A model generated the notes under the pieces. It had not been told where the DNA came from, made no database searches, and saw only the letters and a list, made by a program, of their open reading frames with translations. DNA of 64,000 nt from [Scytonema hofmanni] UTEX 2349 (GTDB lineage: Bacteria; Cyanobacteriota; Cyanobacteriia; Cyanobacteriales; Nostocaceae). The number at the start of each line of letters is the position of its first letter. Position 1 is the stretch's first letter. Positions 36,763 through 45,892 of the stretch are shown piece after piece. The stretch lies in contig NZ_KK073768.1 in the NCBI RefSeq assembly GCF_000582685.1, positions 3,091,303 through 3,155,302 on the forward strand. Reading direction: 5' to 3'. The position numbers were made by a program, and so were the translations under genes.

Positions 36763-39700
36763 ATGATTAACAACACTGGAAATCAACTTCAATATCGCGG
36801 AATTAATCGCACAATTTGTATCGGATTAGGCGGTACTGGACGGGATGTTTTGATGCGAATTCGGCGATTAATTGTAGACCGCTATGACGATTTAAGCAAC
36901 TTACCAATTGTTAGTTTTGTCCACATCGATACAGATAAAGCCGCAACCCAAGTAACTGGTATTCGTACAGGAAGTACTTATCATGGTGTTGATCTCAGCT
37001 TTCGGGAAGCGGAAAAAGTCAGTGCTACTATGTCCTCTGCCGAGGTTACTATGTTTGTGGAAGGATTGGAGCGGCGTTCAGAATACACTCGTCACGGTCC
37101 CTATGACCATATTGGTATCTGGTTTCCCCCGCAATTACTGCGAAATATTAAAGCAGTGGAAGAAGGTGCAAAAGGTATTAGACCTGTTGGAAGACTGGCT
37201 TTTTTCCACAATTATCAAAAGATTAAAACAGCAATTGAAACAGCAGAAAAACGTACAAGAGGACATGATTCTCTATTACTAAGAGAAGGTTTAAGAGTGG
37301 AACCAGGACTCAATATTTTTGTCGTGGGTTCTCTTTGTGGGGGTACAGGAAGCGGGATGTTTTTAGATGTTGCTTATAGTCTTAGGCATCTTTATGGCGG
37401 TCAAGGAGGTCAAATTGTCGGCTATTTAGTGATTAGTCCAGAATTGTATGGTAACACTCCTAATATGAGTGCCAATACTTATGCTGCTCTCAAAGAATTA
37501 AATTATTACAGCACTCCCGGCACAAAGTTTGAAGCTTATTATGATATTCAAAATTTGGTGTATGTGCAGGAGCAACGACCACCTTTTGACTACACTTATT
37601 TAGTTTCCAGTCAAACAAGTGGCGAGTATCAAATCTTAGGACAGGGTAAGTTGTGCAACGTCATTGCTCATAAGATTGCTTTAGACTTTTCTGGTGAATT
37701 AGCACCAGTAGTTAAAGGCAACAGAGACAACTTTCTGCAACACATGATTCAGGGGGATAAACACCCGCGTCAGAATGTCCAGCGCTTTTTAACATTTGGG
37801 CTAGCGGCTATTTATTTCCCTCGCGATACCATTGTTCAAGTCGCTTTAAATAGTGTCCGTTTAGAGCTAGTAAAATTCTGGTTAAATGGCGAAGGTCAAA
37901 GTCCAGATACCTCAAGTTTACTGGAACAATTTTTAATTCAGTATCGTTGGCACAGCGACGAAGGGAAAAAGGATGGTATAACTACCAGACTAACTGAATC
38001 TGTCCAAGAATCTAATAAAAATTTTACTAATATAATCAACGCTTGGAGAAATAAATTAGAACGGTCAATCTCTGATTGCCAAAATAAAGATGACCGGAAT
38101 GGTATTCGCCAACAGTTGTCAAGAGAGTTTCGCGAACAATTTAGGAAAATTCAACCAGGTGAAACTGAAAGTAGTAGGGGAATTTGGCTAACAAAAGTGC
38201 AACAAATTCGTCCGACAATCAGTAAAGAATTGAAAACAAATATTGACGACTTTATCAATCAATTACTTACTCCCGGAGAACCTAAATTTTCGATTAAAAG
38301 CACGCGCAACTGGCTAGATGCTTTACAACATGAATTGCATAACTATCAACATAATATTCAGGAAGAAATCACCAACATTGGTAGTATGAAACGCTTGGAA
38401 GATGTAGATATAAAATGGCGTGATACTGAACAAATAATTGAAGACATTGAACAAAAAGGTGGGATTCGTTTACTCAATAATAAAAATAGCCAAGTACAAG
38501 CTGAAGCTAAAAGGGTGGTACGGGAAGTCTATGAACTGATTAAGCATAACTTTGAATTGGAAGTCTTTCAGGAAGCGCTACGAATTGTGAGTGAGTTGCA
38601 AAGACATGTTCAAGAAAGAGCAACTCAACTAGCTGCTTTTAATGCAAGCGTAGAAAATTTGCAAAGCGCTTATGAGAAACAAGAGCGAGAATTGAAACAA
38701 CTGAACTTTGATGAAATGAGCGGTGAAGCAATATTTGATAGTGAAGATATTGATTGCTGTTACCAAAATATGTTACCAGAAGATGATGTTCGCCAGCTGT
38801 TAGTATTTGTCAGTTCAGCAATTACAGAACCAACAGGACGGGGACAATCTTTAGCAAGTTTTATAGATCGAGATCGCACGACTCCATACCAACTGCAAAA
38901 AGAAGTTAATCTCAAAGTTGACAACATATTCACGAATCGCGGTGACAATATAGTTAATGTAATTAAACGCTTTATGGAAAAGTACTCACTTGCAGCGCGT
39001 TCAACTCGTTTCGCACAAATTATGCAAGAAGCTGAACCTCTCCTACGCTTGAATTTGACTGATCCTTACTTCCATGATGACCTTGCTAAAAGTAGTAAAT
39101 TAATCGGGTTTAAGGACAGAGATGAGTTAGAAGTAAAACAGTTTAAAGATTTGCTAGAACAGGATTTGGGAATTGCTACAAGTGTCTTCAAAGCGACTCA
39201 AGCTGACGACGAAATTTTAATTGTGAATGAGTACGCTGGTTTTCCTCTGAGATTAATTGGCAATCTAGAAAGGATGAGAAACCCCTACATCAGGGAACAG
39301 AATTCTCCTACATCTTTTCTACATAATGACTCTCGTGCAACATTTCCTGATATCATTCCTCCTGATGCGAGAAGAATCGAGGAATTGGAGGATATTTTTT
39401 ATCCTTGTCTAGCGTTTGGGTTATTAGAGAAAAACCAGGAAAATCATAAATTAGAATTTCAATATTATGATGAATCTCGTTATAGTTATAATACTGCATC
39501 TCTGAATTCTGAGTGGAGTCAAGCTTTAGAGGAACTTGCTAACCGCAAGAATATGAGTGAAGCTTTGCAGAAGCTTTTAGATGATGAAATTGCCCAAATA
39601 GAAAGACAACCTGAACTTTGGGACAATGAATATTTTCCTAAACTGCGGCAGTTTATCAACTTCCTTGATAAATTACCTGAAGATAGTCCTAATTACCCCT

Positions 39701-40011
39701 ACAAAGCTACAGTATTAGGAACTTCTGCAAACAATGACCCCACAGTTAAAGAAGGAATTATTAATCGTTTCCGTAGAAAGCTAGAGCAGCGACTTAAAAC
39801 TGCACAACAACAAAATCCGCCAACAAATATATTAAATCAGAAAGCTATTCCTGGAGAGATAGTTATTGTTGATTATCCTGTGGATGGCGATAATATGACA
39901 AAACGACGTTTAGAAATAAAGCAGTTAAAAGAAGATTTAGATGATGGTATTCTAAGTCTAGAAGAATACGATCGCAAGCGTAAAGAAATATTCAATAAAT
40001 ACCCAGTCTAA
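36763..40011 (+). CDS. Tubulin-like GTPase (Tubulin_2 type), large
   Basis: A 1082-residue soluble protein. The N-terminal part has the tubulin/FtsZ-type glycine motifs: GLGGTGRDVL (Gly23-Gly-Thr-Gly26) where the T1 loop should be, and CGGTGSGMFLD (Gly193-Gly198) as the tubulin signature loop. The rest of the N-terminal 500 residues reads as the tubulin-like domain, with SFVHIDTDK for the T3-like strand. The middle (about 430-720) is highly helical and charged, probably coiled. The C-terminal residues (LEIKQLKEDLDDGILSLEEY) resemble a SHOCT-like oligomerisation tail. GAGGA is seen ahead of the ATG. Proteins of this family are poorly characterised. Adjacent motor genes suggest it assembles beside, or drives, a membrane complex (inference). 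Confidence 0.85.
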   Translation: MINNTGNQLQYRGINRTICIGLGGTGRDVLMRIRRLIVDRYDDLSNLPIVSFVHIDTDKAATQVTGIRTGSTYHGVDLSFREAEKVSATMSSAEVTMFVEGLERRSEYTRHGPYDHIGIWFPPQLLRNIKAVEEGAKGIRPVGRLAFFHNYQKIKTAIETAEKRTRGHDSLLLREGLRVEPGLNIFVVGSLCGGTGSGMFLDVAYSLRHLYGGQGGQIVGYLVISPELYGNTPNMSANTYAALKELNYYSTPGTKFEAYYDIQNLVYVQEQRPPFDYTYLVSSQTSGEYQILGQGKLCNVIAHKIALDFSGELAPVVKGNRDNFLQHMIQGDKHPRQNVQRFLTFGLAAIYFPRDTIVQVALNSVRLELVKFWLNGEGQSPDTSSLLEQFLIQYRWHSDEGKKDGITTRLTESVQESNKNFTNIINAWRNKLERSISDCQNKDDRNGIRQQLSREFREQFRKIQPGETESSRGIWLTKVQQIRPTISKELKTNIDDFINQLLTPGEPKFSIKSTRNWLDALQHELHNYQHNIQEEITNIGSMKRLEDVDIKWRDTEQIIEDIEQKGGIRLLNNKNSQVQAEAKRVVREVYELIKHNFELEVFQEALRIVSELQRHVQERATQLAAFNASVENLQSAYEKQERELKQLNFDEMSGEAIFDSEDIDCCYQNMLPEDDVRQLLVFVSSAITEPTGRGQSLASFIDRDRTTPYQLQKEVNLKVDNIFTNRGDNIVNVIKRFMEKYSLAARSTRFAQIMQEAEPLLRLNLTDPYFHDDLAKSSKLIGFKDRDELEVKQFKDLLEQDLGIATSVFKATQADDEILIVNEYAGFPLRLIGNLERMRNPYIREQNSPTSFLHNDSRATFPDIIPPDARRIEELEDIFYPCLAFGLLEKNQENHKLEFQYYDESRYSYNTASLNSEWSQALEELANRKNMSEALQKLLDDEIAQIERQPELWDNEYFPKLRQFINFLDKLPEDSPNYPYKATVLGTSANNDPTVKEGIINRFRRKLEQRLKTAQQQNPPTNILNQKAIPGEIVIVDYPVDGDNMTKRRLEIKQLKEDLDDGILSLEEYDRKRKEIFNKYPV

Positions 40012-40013
40012 TA

Positions 40014-40063
40014 TAGCTAGTTTGTAGTTGTGATGCGAGTGCATCGCAATTATAAACTAGCTA
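40014..40063. promoter_or_regulatory. Strong stem-loop between the tubulin-like and channel genes
   Basis: TAGCTAGTTT and GATGC pair with GCATC and AAACTAGCTA around a GAGT loop, nearly 20 base pairs with small bulges. It begins 2 bases after the tubulin-like stop and is not followed by a strong T-run until TTAGTTTTTAATAT. It may tune expression inside the operon by partial termination or RNA processing. Confidence 0.55.
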
Positions 40064-40103
40064 TTAGTTTTTAATATCCTCTCACTATCTTAAGAGTATT
40101 TTT

Positions 40104-41777
40104 ATGCCATTGATACCATCTAACTTAATTCTTTTCACTGTTGTACTCGTAATTTTGCCATCTCTAGCTGCTATTCTTTCACGCTGGTCTCTCTATCAAC
40201 ATCTGGTTCAGGAAGCTGATAAAGTAAAAATGCTGATTAGTGGAAACAAAAGTGTAGCAGAACCTCAGACTGTAATAAATCTAAAAAGCAGATTTAGACA
40301 AGCTAGTATTCAATTAGATAATGTTAATACGGCAGCTTTAATTGACCAACTTTATAGCCAAGAAAAGATTAGAGTAAATTTATTAGTTTTTAATAAAGAA
40401 GTTGGTTGTGACCAAATCGATTATTTCTGCCGCATTCTACCTAATTTATTATTAGCATTTGGCTTATTCGGTACTTTTTTAGGTATTACAATTAGTTTGT
40501 TAGCACTTAGTCAAACAATCAATCAAACCACTGCTAGTGATGTAACTAGTTTAGTGGCTGAACTAGAAAAACCACTACAAGGCATGAGCATTGCCTTTAT
40601 TACTAGTTTAACAGGACTATTATTTAGTGTTGTCTTGACGGTATTTAACTGGTTAAAAAATACTAGCCAAGCCAAGTATCGACTTATTAGTTCTTTAGAA
40701 GATTACTTAGACAATATTTATCAACCAACAATAGATGGTCATACTCGTCTTGATAAAGCTGTTGACAGAATGGCTAATCTGCAAAATGAATTTTTAACTA
40801 ACTTTGGTAAGAATGTTCGCGATGTCGTTGAGCAATCTTTAGGAAAAGTAGCTAAAGAAATTGCGGAAGAAAATAAAAAAGCCAATCAACTAGCAAGACA
40901 AGTTTATGAGGGTTTTAAAGACTCTTCTGGAACTATATCTGCTGCTGCTACTAATTTTAAGATTGCTGGTGAAGAACTGAAGGCAAAATCTGAGATATTT
41001 AAACAAGCTGCTGAAACATTTGAAAAAAGCCAGTTTGCCCAGAAATTATCAGATGCTACAGCAGATTTGGCTAACACACAAACAAGATTTTCTCAGTCTG
41101 CGGCAAGTTTGGCTGAGACTGTGATATCTATTGCAACAGTAGTGAGTGAAATTCAGCGTTTGGGAGAAGAAATAAGAAGTGTTAATCAAACTTCAGTCAA
41201 AGTATTAGAGTTGCATCAAACTAATCAAAACTCTCTGAGCGAAATTATTCCTCAACTTAATCAAGGTGCTACTAATTTAGGAAAAGTAACTAAAAAACTT
41301 GATAATTTAGAGGATAAAATTGCAAATAAAGCTGATAGTTTCAATGGGGTAGAAGTTACCCTGAAAGAGTTGGTAGGTATGGTCAGAAGCTATACGGAAG
41401 GGGTAAAATTGGGAATTGAGTCTTTAAGCGATCGCTTTGTTTTAAACTTATCTGAGCAACTCAACGCTAACAACCAACAATTTCACACTATTGTCTCCAA
41501 TCTAGAAGGTTATGCAAATCAATTAAACGTCAAAGTTGACACATTAAACTTTGATTTGATGGAGTTACTCAAAGACAACAATGTGAAAGCAACTTCCGAA
41601 TACAAAAATGTAGGCGATCGCTTGATTTCAGCTATGACACAAGAAGTTGAAACTAGTATCAAAGGTACTCAGTTTTTAGGTAATAAAATTCAAGAATGTA
41701 GCCAAAAAGTTGCTGAGATTAAGCAGGAAATTTCTCAACTGAGAAGTGGTGATGCCAACAATCGGCTTTCTAACTAA
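40104..41777 (+). CDS. MotA/TolQ/ExbB-like channel protein with a long helical tail (ZorA-like)
   Basis: A 557-residue membrane protein. Helix 1 spans about 6-27; a MotA/ExbB core follows with helix 2 at about 113-136 (LLLAFGLFGTFLGITISLLA) and helix 3 at about 160-182 (GMSIAFITSLTGLLFSVVLT), the two conserved pore helices of this fold. From about 190 to the end the protein is almost wholly charged heptad-like helix, predicting a long cytoplasmic coiled coil as in ZorA, unlike the short MotA, TolQ or ExbB. In ZorA the tail carries a signal to effectors (published Zorya work, recalled). Here the likely partners are the tubulin-like and vWA proteins. It is followed 20 bases later by the OmpA-like gene. 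Confidence 0.82.
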   Translation: MPLIPSNLILFTVVLVILPSLAAILSRWSLYQHLVQEADKVKMLISGNKSVAEPQTVINLKSRFRQASIQLDNVNTAALIDQLYSQEKIRVNLLVFNKEVGCDQIDYFCRILPNLLLAFGLFGTFLGITISLLALSQTINQTTASDVTSLVAELEKPLQGMSIAFITSLTGLLFSVVLTVFNWLKNTSQAKYRLISSLEDYLDNIYQPTIDGHTRLDKAVDRMANLQNEFLTNFGKNVRDVVEQSLGKVAKEIAEENKKANQLARQVYEGFKDSSGTISAAATNFKIAGEELKAKSEIFKQAAETFEKSQFAQKLSDATADLANTQTRFSQSAASLAETVISIATVVSEIQRLGEEIRSVNQTSVKVLELHQTNQNSLSEIIPQLNQGATNLGKVTKKLDNLEDKIANKADSFNGVEVTLKELVGMVRSYTEGVKLGIESLSDRFVLNLSEQLNANNQQFHTIVSNLEGYANQLNVKVDTLNFDLMELLKDNNVKATSEYKNVGDRLISAMTQEVETSIKGTQFLGNKIQECSQKVAEIKQEISQLRSGDANNRLSN

Positions 41778-41797
41778 ACATTTATAATTATTTAAAT

Positions 41798-42454
41798 ATG
41801 AATCGGCGTTCTCGACATACTGATTATAATGAAGACCTGAATATTTGGTCTGCTTTCACAGACTTAATGTCTAATGCCTTCATGATACTTCTTTTTTTAC
41901 TATTAATAGTTAGCGTCAAATATACAGTGTCGCAAATATCTAATAAAAATACACGCACACCACCAATTATTTTAATTAAAGATGAAGGTGCTTACCGTTT
42001 TGCTTCCGGCAGTGCTGAACTACCACAGCCAATGTACAATTATATTTGGACGAAAATAGTTCCAGAAATTGAACGCAAGACAAAAGAATATAACATAAAT
42101 ACAGTAGAAATTATCGGTCATACTGATGGTCAGGCTAATGGCAGTGTAATCAGTAATCTAGACCAGAATTTAGAAAACGTAGCTAATGGTGATGTACCAA
42201 TACAAAATTTGAAAGCTGGTTCTAATGCTGACTTAGGACTAATGCGATCGCTAGCATTAGTCAGAGTGCTGCGTTACATCCAGACCAAAGAACATAGGCT
42301 ACAAGGACTGAAATTTCGCGCCTATTCTGCGGCACAGCTTATATTACCATCAGGCGAGTTTGCACAACCATCGTTAGCTCACCAGGAAGATGTCACACGA
42401 CGACGCATTGAAATTCGCTTTACCCGCTTGGGTGAAGTGACAGAAGTAAAATAA
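41798..42454 (+). CDS. MotB/ZorB-like protein with OmpA-type peptidoglycan-binding domain
   Basis: A 218-residue protein. A cytoplasmic N-terminus (MNRRSRHTDYNEDLNIWSAF) is followed by one membrane helix (about 22-45) starting FTDLMSNAFMILLFLLLIV; Asp22 fills the place of the ion-carrying Asp of MotB and ZorB (FADLM style). The C-terminal domain has the OmpA motif VEIIGHTDGQ (usual GHTDN) and RRRIEIRF, the peptidoglycan-binding signature. It carries an insertion between about 108 and 150 (SNLDQNLENVANGDVPI). With the preceding channel protein it would form an A5B2-type ion motor (family inference). It ends the four-gene run. Confidence 0.85.
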   Translation: MNRRSRHTDYNEDLNIWSAFTDLMSNAFMILLFLLLIVSVKYTVSQISNKNTRTPPIILIKDEGAYRFASGSAELPQPMYNYIWTKIVPEIERKTKEYNINTVEIIGHTDGQANGSVISNLDQNLENVANGDVPIQNLKAGSNADLGLMRSLALVRVLRYIQTKEHRLQGLKFRAYSAAQLILPSGEFAQPSLAHQEDVTRRRIEIRFTRLGEVTEVK

Positions 42455-42641
42455 AGCGATCGCGTTGCACTAAACTAGTAGTCTGTCAAGATAAAAATGA
42501 TGGTTGTAGAGGCGATCGCGCTATAACCGTGGAGTACTTGCCGATCGCTCTAATTGTTGTTTTGTATAAACAGATGTACACTGGCAAGCAAAGTAATGCA
42601 AAATATTACTGTGCTTCCCTTCGGTTTCGGCATCACCCACA

Positions 42642-45155
42642 ATGGAACACTGGCAATTTCTATTACAGAAACAAGGCGATCGCTCTTGGCATACCTTGGA
42701 ATCGCCAAATTTAGAAATATTGGAAGGTCGGTATCGAGTTTTGGCTCGTTCTAACCGTCCTCATATAGATGTAGAAGTGCGCGTAATTCACTCTTCCACT
42801 CAGGAAGTTCCCATACAGCGACGAGTTCAAAAGCGATCGCGTCGCACTAACAATGAAGGCTTAATGGCAGTAATTCCCTTTACCCACCTGAAGCCAGGAA
42901 TTTGGGAGTTACGATGCTCTGGCGATTTGATGTCTGATATCCTGGGTAAATCCTGGCAATATAGCATCAAAATCCAAGTTCTGCCTCAATCGGCAGTTTT
43001 ATCGGATGTCAAGAGATTGGACGACTCTGAACATCATCCCAACAGCTTATCAACAGCCGCAGCCCAAACTTCTACCACCATAGATAACGCTATTACCGTT
43101 AAGGCAGAGCCAGTAATTATTACACAAAGTAAGCCTTTGCCAAGTAAAGAAGAAGATGCAATTATTGATGCACCTATTACCCCAGTCTGGGTTAAAGGTG
43201 ATACAGCAGAGCAAATATTACAAAACTTATTAGAGTTAGCTTTACCCGTTTCTGAATCTTTGCTTGATAATGAAGCGATTGATGTGACTCCAGCAGAGCA
43301 AGCACCGCCACCATTACTGCTAACTTTAGAGCAGGAAACTTATGTTGCTCGTTGGGGAGAAACTCTTTGTCTCAATGGGCGTGTAGAATTAAAGCAAGAA
43401 CTGCTGAGTGAAACATCAGATTTAGAAAGCGTCTGTGCGGCATTCCTGCAAATTGAAATGCGATCGCCCCAAAAATCGGAAATATTAACTCAACTAAGGC
43501 AACCAATACCTGAAAAGATTTTACCCTGTACTATCACTAGCCAGATTGAAATTCCCGCTAATTGCGAATCCAAGCTGATTTTAGCAGATATAAGTTTATA
43601 TGGCGCACTCGCTGGAATTGGTGAGGTAACACTGTTAGCCAGCCAGTCCTTCACAATTACAGCAGATGTGACAGAATTACTGGCAATTAGTACAGCTATG
43701 AAACATAGTACATCAGAACTAGATTACCAGCTAGCGCCGCCTATTTCTAAAGAACCGTTACCATCATCCCTTGATTTAGAACTGTTTAATCTAGTAAAAA
43801 GCGTAAAAACAGGTCAAAATCTAGTTTTTCATGCATCAACGAAAAAAGCTTTACCACCGCGAATTGATCTGCAAAAGCTAAGGAAATCAGTCGCAGTGCG
43901 TACAAGCTCTGCTTCTTGTAGCCAAACATCGCCTCAATTACCAACTTTTTCTCACGGGCAAACTAAAATGTTAGCCGCGTCCAAATCGCAGTATTTAGAA
44001 AACACAGATACTATAATTGCCGAGGGTCAAGAGCCAATATTTGAGGAACAGGCAAGACTTTCTCTGAGTGCAGGCTCCACTTTTAGATATTTGACACCGG
44101 TTAAATCCTTGTCTACCGACTTTGAAGAAGTTCAAAGCAACGGGCAAGATACTTTGGATTATCAAACTCCAGAGGAATTTCCCCAGCTTGAGACTACCAT
44201 AACTGAGTCGGAAAATGCAACTGACTTAGAAGGGGATGAAGATGCACTTGAAGAATTAATGGTTGAGGATGTGCGATCGCCGGATAACTATAACCCAGAA
44301 GTAGTTGTCCTCCAAGCTTCTGAATTAATCACACCAGACAACCCCTATTCATCCCCTTTAATCAGAAAGTGGATGCACACTCAAGGCTATTCTTTGCCTG
44401 AACCGATGAATGTGCAGTCTCAGAACTACTATACTTATATCCCAGCTAACCAGACTATTTCTGAAGAATATCCGGTTTCTTTGGATGAGCAAACTTTGAC
44501 TGCTGATGTTAATTCGCCGTTAGTATCTGATATGGAGACACAACAAGGCGATATTGTGGAAGAAGTTACTGAGACGCTACATGAAGAAAATGTATCAGAA
44601 GTTTCCTTGTCACCGGAAGTACCACAACTACCACCTCAGTTACAGCCAACTTGGTTCACACAAGAATTTGTCGTAGATGATACAGCAAATGAAATTGAAG
44701 CCGATGCTACGCAGAGCGGTTTGTTTGAGCAAAAGGACGAATCAGTCACAAATTTATCGGTTTCTCTAGCGATCGCAGCGACAAATTGGAGTCCGTTGCC
44801 AATTCCCCAACTGGATGTACCAGAAGGTGAACTTATTGCCGGCAAATCTATCAGAGTGCGCGTGTATCTGCCTTACGTGCGGGAGCAAATGGCTGTGAAG
44901 TTATGGATGGAGGATTGTCAAACTCGCTGGTTGTTAGATGGTCCGCATTTGCTCAAGAATTTGCTACCTAACTCTTTGGGAGATTTGGAGGTGATGACTC
45001 AGTTAAATATTCCCTTTGGCTGTTTGGAAATTCGCTTAGAAGCGATCGCTATAGATATGGCAACTCAACAGGAAAGTCATAAAGTGACAATCGGCAGGAC
45101 TGTGATTCCTCCAGATTTGCCAACTTTGCAGCTAGATGAACTGCTGGGAATATAA
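42642..45155 (+). CDS. Large hypothetical protein, 837 residues
   Basis: A soluble acidic protein. Residues 1-110 look like a beta-sandwich (HWQFLLQKQGDRSWHTLESP, then LKPGIWELRCSGDLMSD). The middle (about 110-690) is low-complexity, rich in Glu, Pro, Ser and Thr with a further beta-rich module at about 225-345. The last 120 residues form another beta domain (IAGKSIRVRVYLPYVREQMA, then CLEIRLEAIAIDM) and end in TLQLDELLGI. No signal peptide or membrane helix. It starts 187 bases after the OmpA-like gene on the same strand, so it may or may not belong to the operon. I do not recognise a family. Confidence 0.75.
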   Translation: MEHWQFLLQKQGDRSWHTLESPNLEILEGRYRVLARSNRPHIDVEVRVIHSSTQEVPIQRRVQKRSRRTNNEGLMAVIPFTHLKPGIWELRCSGDLMSDILGKSWQYSIKIQVLPQSAVLSDVKRLDDSEHHPNSLSTAAAQTSTTIDNAITVKAEPVIITQSKPLPSKEEDAIIDAPITPVWVKGDTAEQILQNLLELALPVSESLLDNEAIDVTPAEQAPPPLLLTLEQETYVARWGETLCLNGRVELKQELLSETSDLESVCAAFLQIEMRSPQKSEILTQLRQPIPEKILPCTITSQIEIPANCESKLILADISLYGALAGIGEVTLLASQSFTITADVTELLAISTAMKHSTSELDYQLAPPISKEPLPSSLDLELFNLVKSVKTGQNLVFHASTKKALPPRIDLQKLRKSVAVRTSSASCSQTSPQLPTFSHGQTKMLAASKSQYLENTDTIIAEGQEPIFEEQARLSLSAGSTFRYLTPVKSLSTDFEEVQSNGQDTLDYQTPEEFPQLETTITESENATDLEGDEDALEELMVEDVRSPDNYNPEVVVLQASELITPDNPYSSPLIRKWMHTQGYSLPEPMNVQSQNYYTYIPANQTISEEYPVSLDEQTLTADVNSPLVSDMETQQGDIVEEVTETLHEENVSEVSLSPEVPQLPPQLQPTWFTQEFVVDDTANEIEADATQSGLFEQKDESVTNLSVSLAIAATNWSPLPIPQLDVPEGELIAGKSIRVRVYLPYVREQMAVKLWMEDCQTRWLLDGPHLLKNLLPNSLGDLEVMTQLNIPFGCLEIRLEAIAIDMATQQESHKVTIGRTVIPPDLPTLQLDELLGI

Positions 45156-45198
45156 GCTTATCCCCTGGATTTGAGTATTAATTACCAGCAAATAATAT

Positions 45199-45306
45199 AC
45201 AGCTAATTTCAGATTGCAGGAGGTACATGCGTAAAACCCCTCTCCTTGTAGAGACGTAGCAATGCTACGTCTATAGGTGTATTTAATAACAACGCAATCT
45301 GCTGTA
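45199..45306. mobile_element. MITE-like element, family B (inverted, both ends present)
   Basis: It begins ACAGCTAATTTCAGATTGCA and ends CGCAATCTGCTGTA, so the termini are inverted repeats. The interior has the palindrome GTAGAGACGTAGC/GCTACGTCTATAG and GTAAAACCCC, matching the order seen in inverted sense at 55596-55705. Confidence 0.6.
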
Positions 45307-45424
45307 ATTTGTCCCAACGCAAATTTTTTTTCCTTTCGCAAGCAAAATGAGCCAATATTTACACGAGCTTTTGCATCCAGACTTAAGCGTAAAAGACTTG
45401 GGTCATGTTATCCTATCAAGTTCA

Positions 45425-45736
45425 TCAGAGGTGTGTTTCAGATCGAACAAAGTCAACGTACTCACGCAGAGAAGCTTTGTTATCAACCTCAAGAACAACA
45501 AACTCTGGCAATTCATAAGGATGAAGTTCACAGAGCCGGTGCTTTAAACGCTCTACTCCTTCTGTTGAGACTTTCATCATCAATGTAACTTCAGCGTCTG
45601 ATCGTATTTCTCCTTTCCAAAAATACACGCTCTGGATCGGATACAGGTTGACACAGGCTACAACATGCTCTTCTACAAGCAAACGAGCAATTCGTTCTCC
45701 GTGTTCTGTTGGCAAGTTCGTTAGCGCAATCCTCAT
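45425..45736 (-). CDS. cutA: Divalent-cation tolerance protein CutA
   Basis: A 103-residue protein, normal size. It has the CutA landmarks VVACVNLYPIQSVYFWKGEI, SDAEVTLMMKVS, and LHPYELPEFVVLEVDNKAS. CutA is a ferredoxin-fold trimer linked to copper tolerance in Escherichia coli, but its role in cyanobacteria is unclear. The ATG at 45736 is clean. It stands alone on the minus strand, between a MITE and the methyltransferase pair. Confidence 0.95.
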   Translation of the reverse strand: MRIALTNLPTEHGERIARLLVEEHVVACVNLYPIQSVYFWKGEIRSDAEVTLMMKVSTEGVERLKHRLCELHPYELPEFVVLEVDNKASLREYVDFVRSETHL

Positions 45737-45892
45737 TATATTGTTCTTCCTTAGATTGAAATAAAATAGCTTCAGTCAACTCTAGTCTTTAAACTACCAA
45801 CTTCAGGGTGATAAAGCACCCTCCATCCTGTTCAAAATATCCTGTTTTAGATGCCTTAAGTCATCTCGCTTTACGCCAGTACTCAAACATCC

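Noticed and set aside
35602..42454. Reading the motor cluster as a classical Zorya defence system
   Set aside because: The pair of motor proteins fits, but no ZorC, ZorD (helicase/nuclease) or ZorE gene lies nearby; the vWA and tubulin-like genes are not Zorya parts.
45277..45588. 103-residue plus-strand frame over the cutA end
   Set aside because: Starts in a MITE and runs antisense to cutA.
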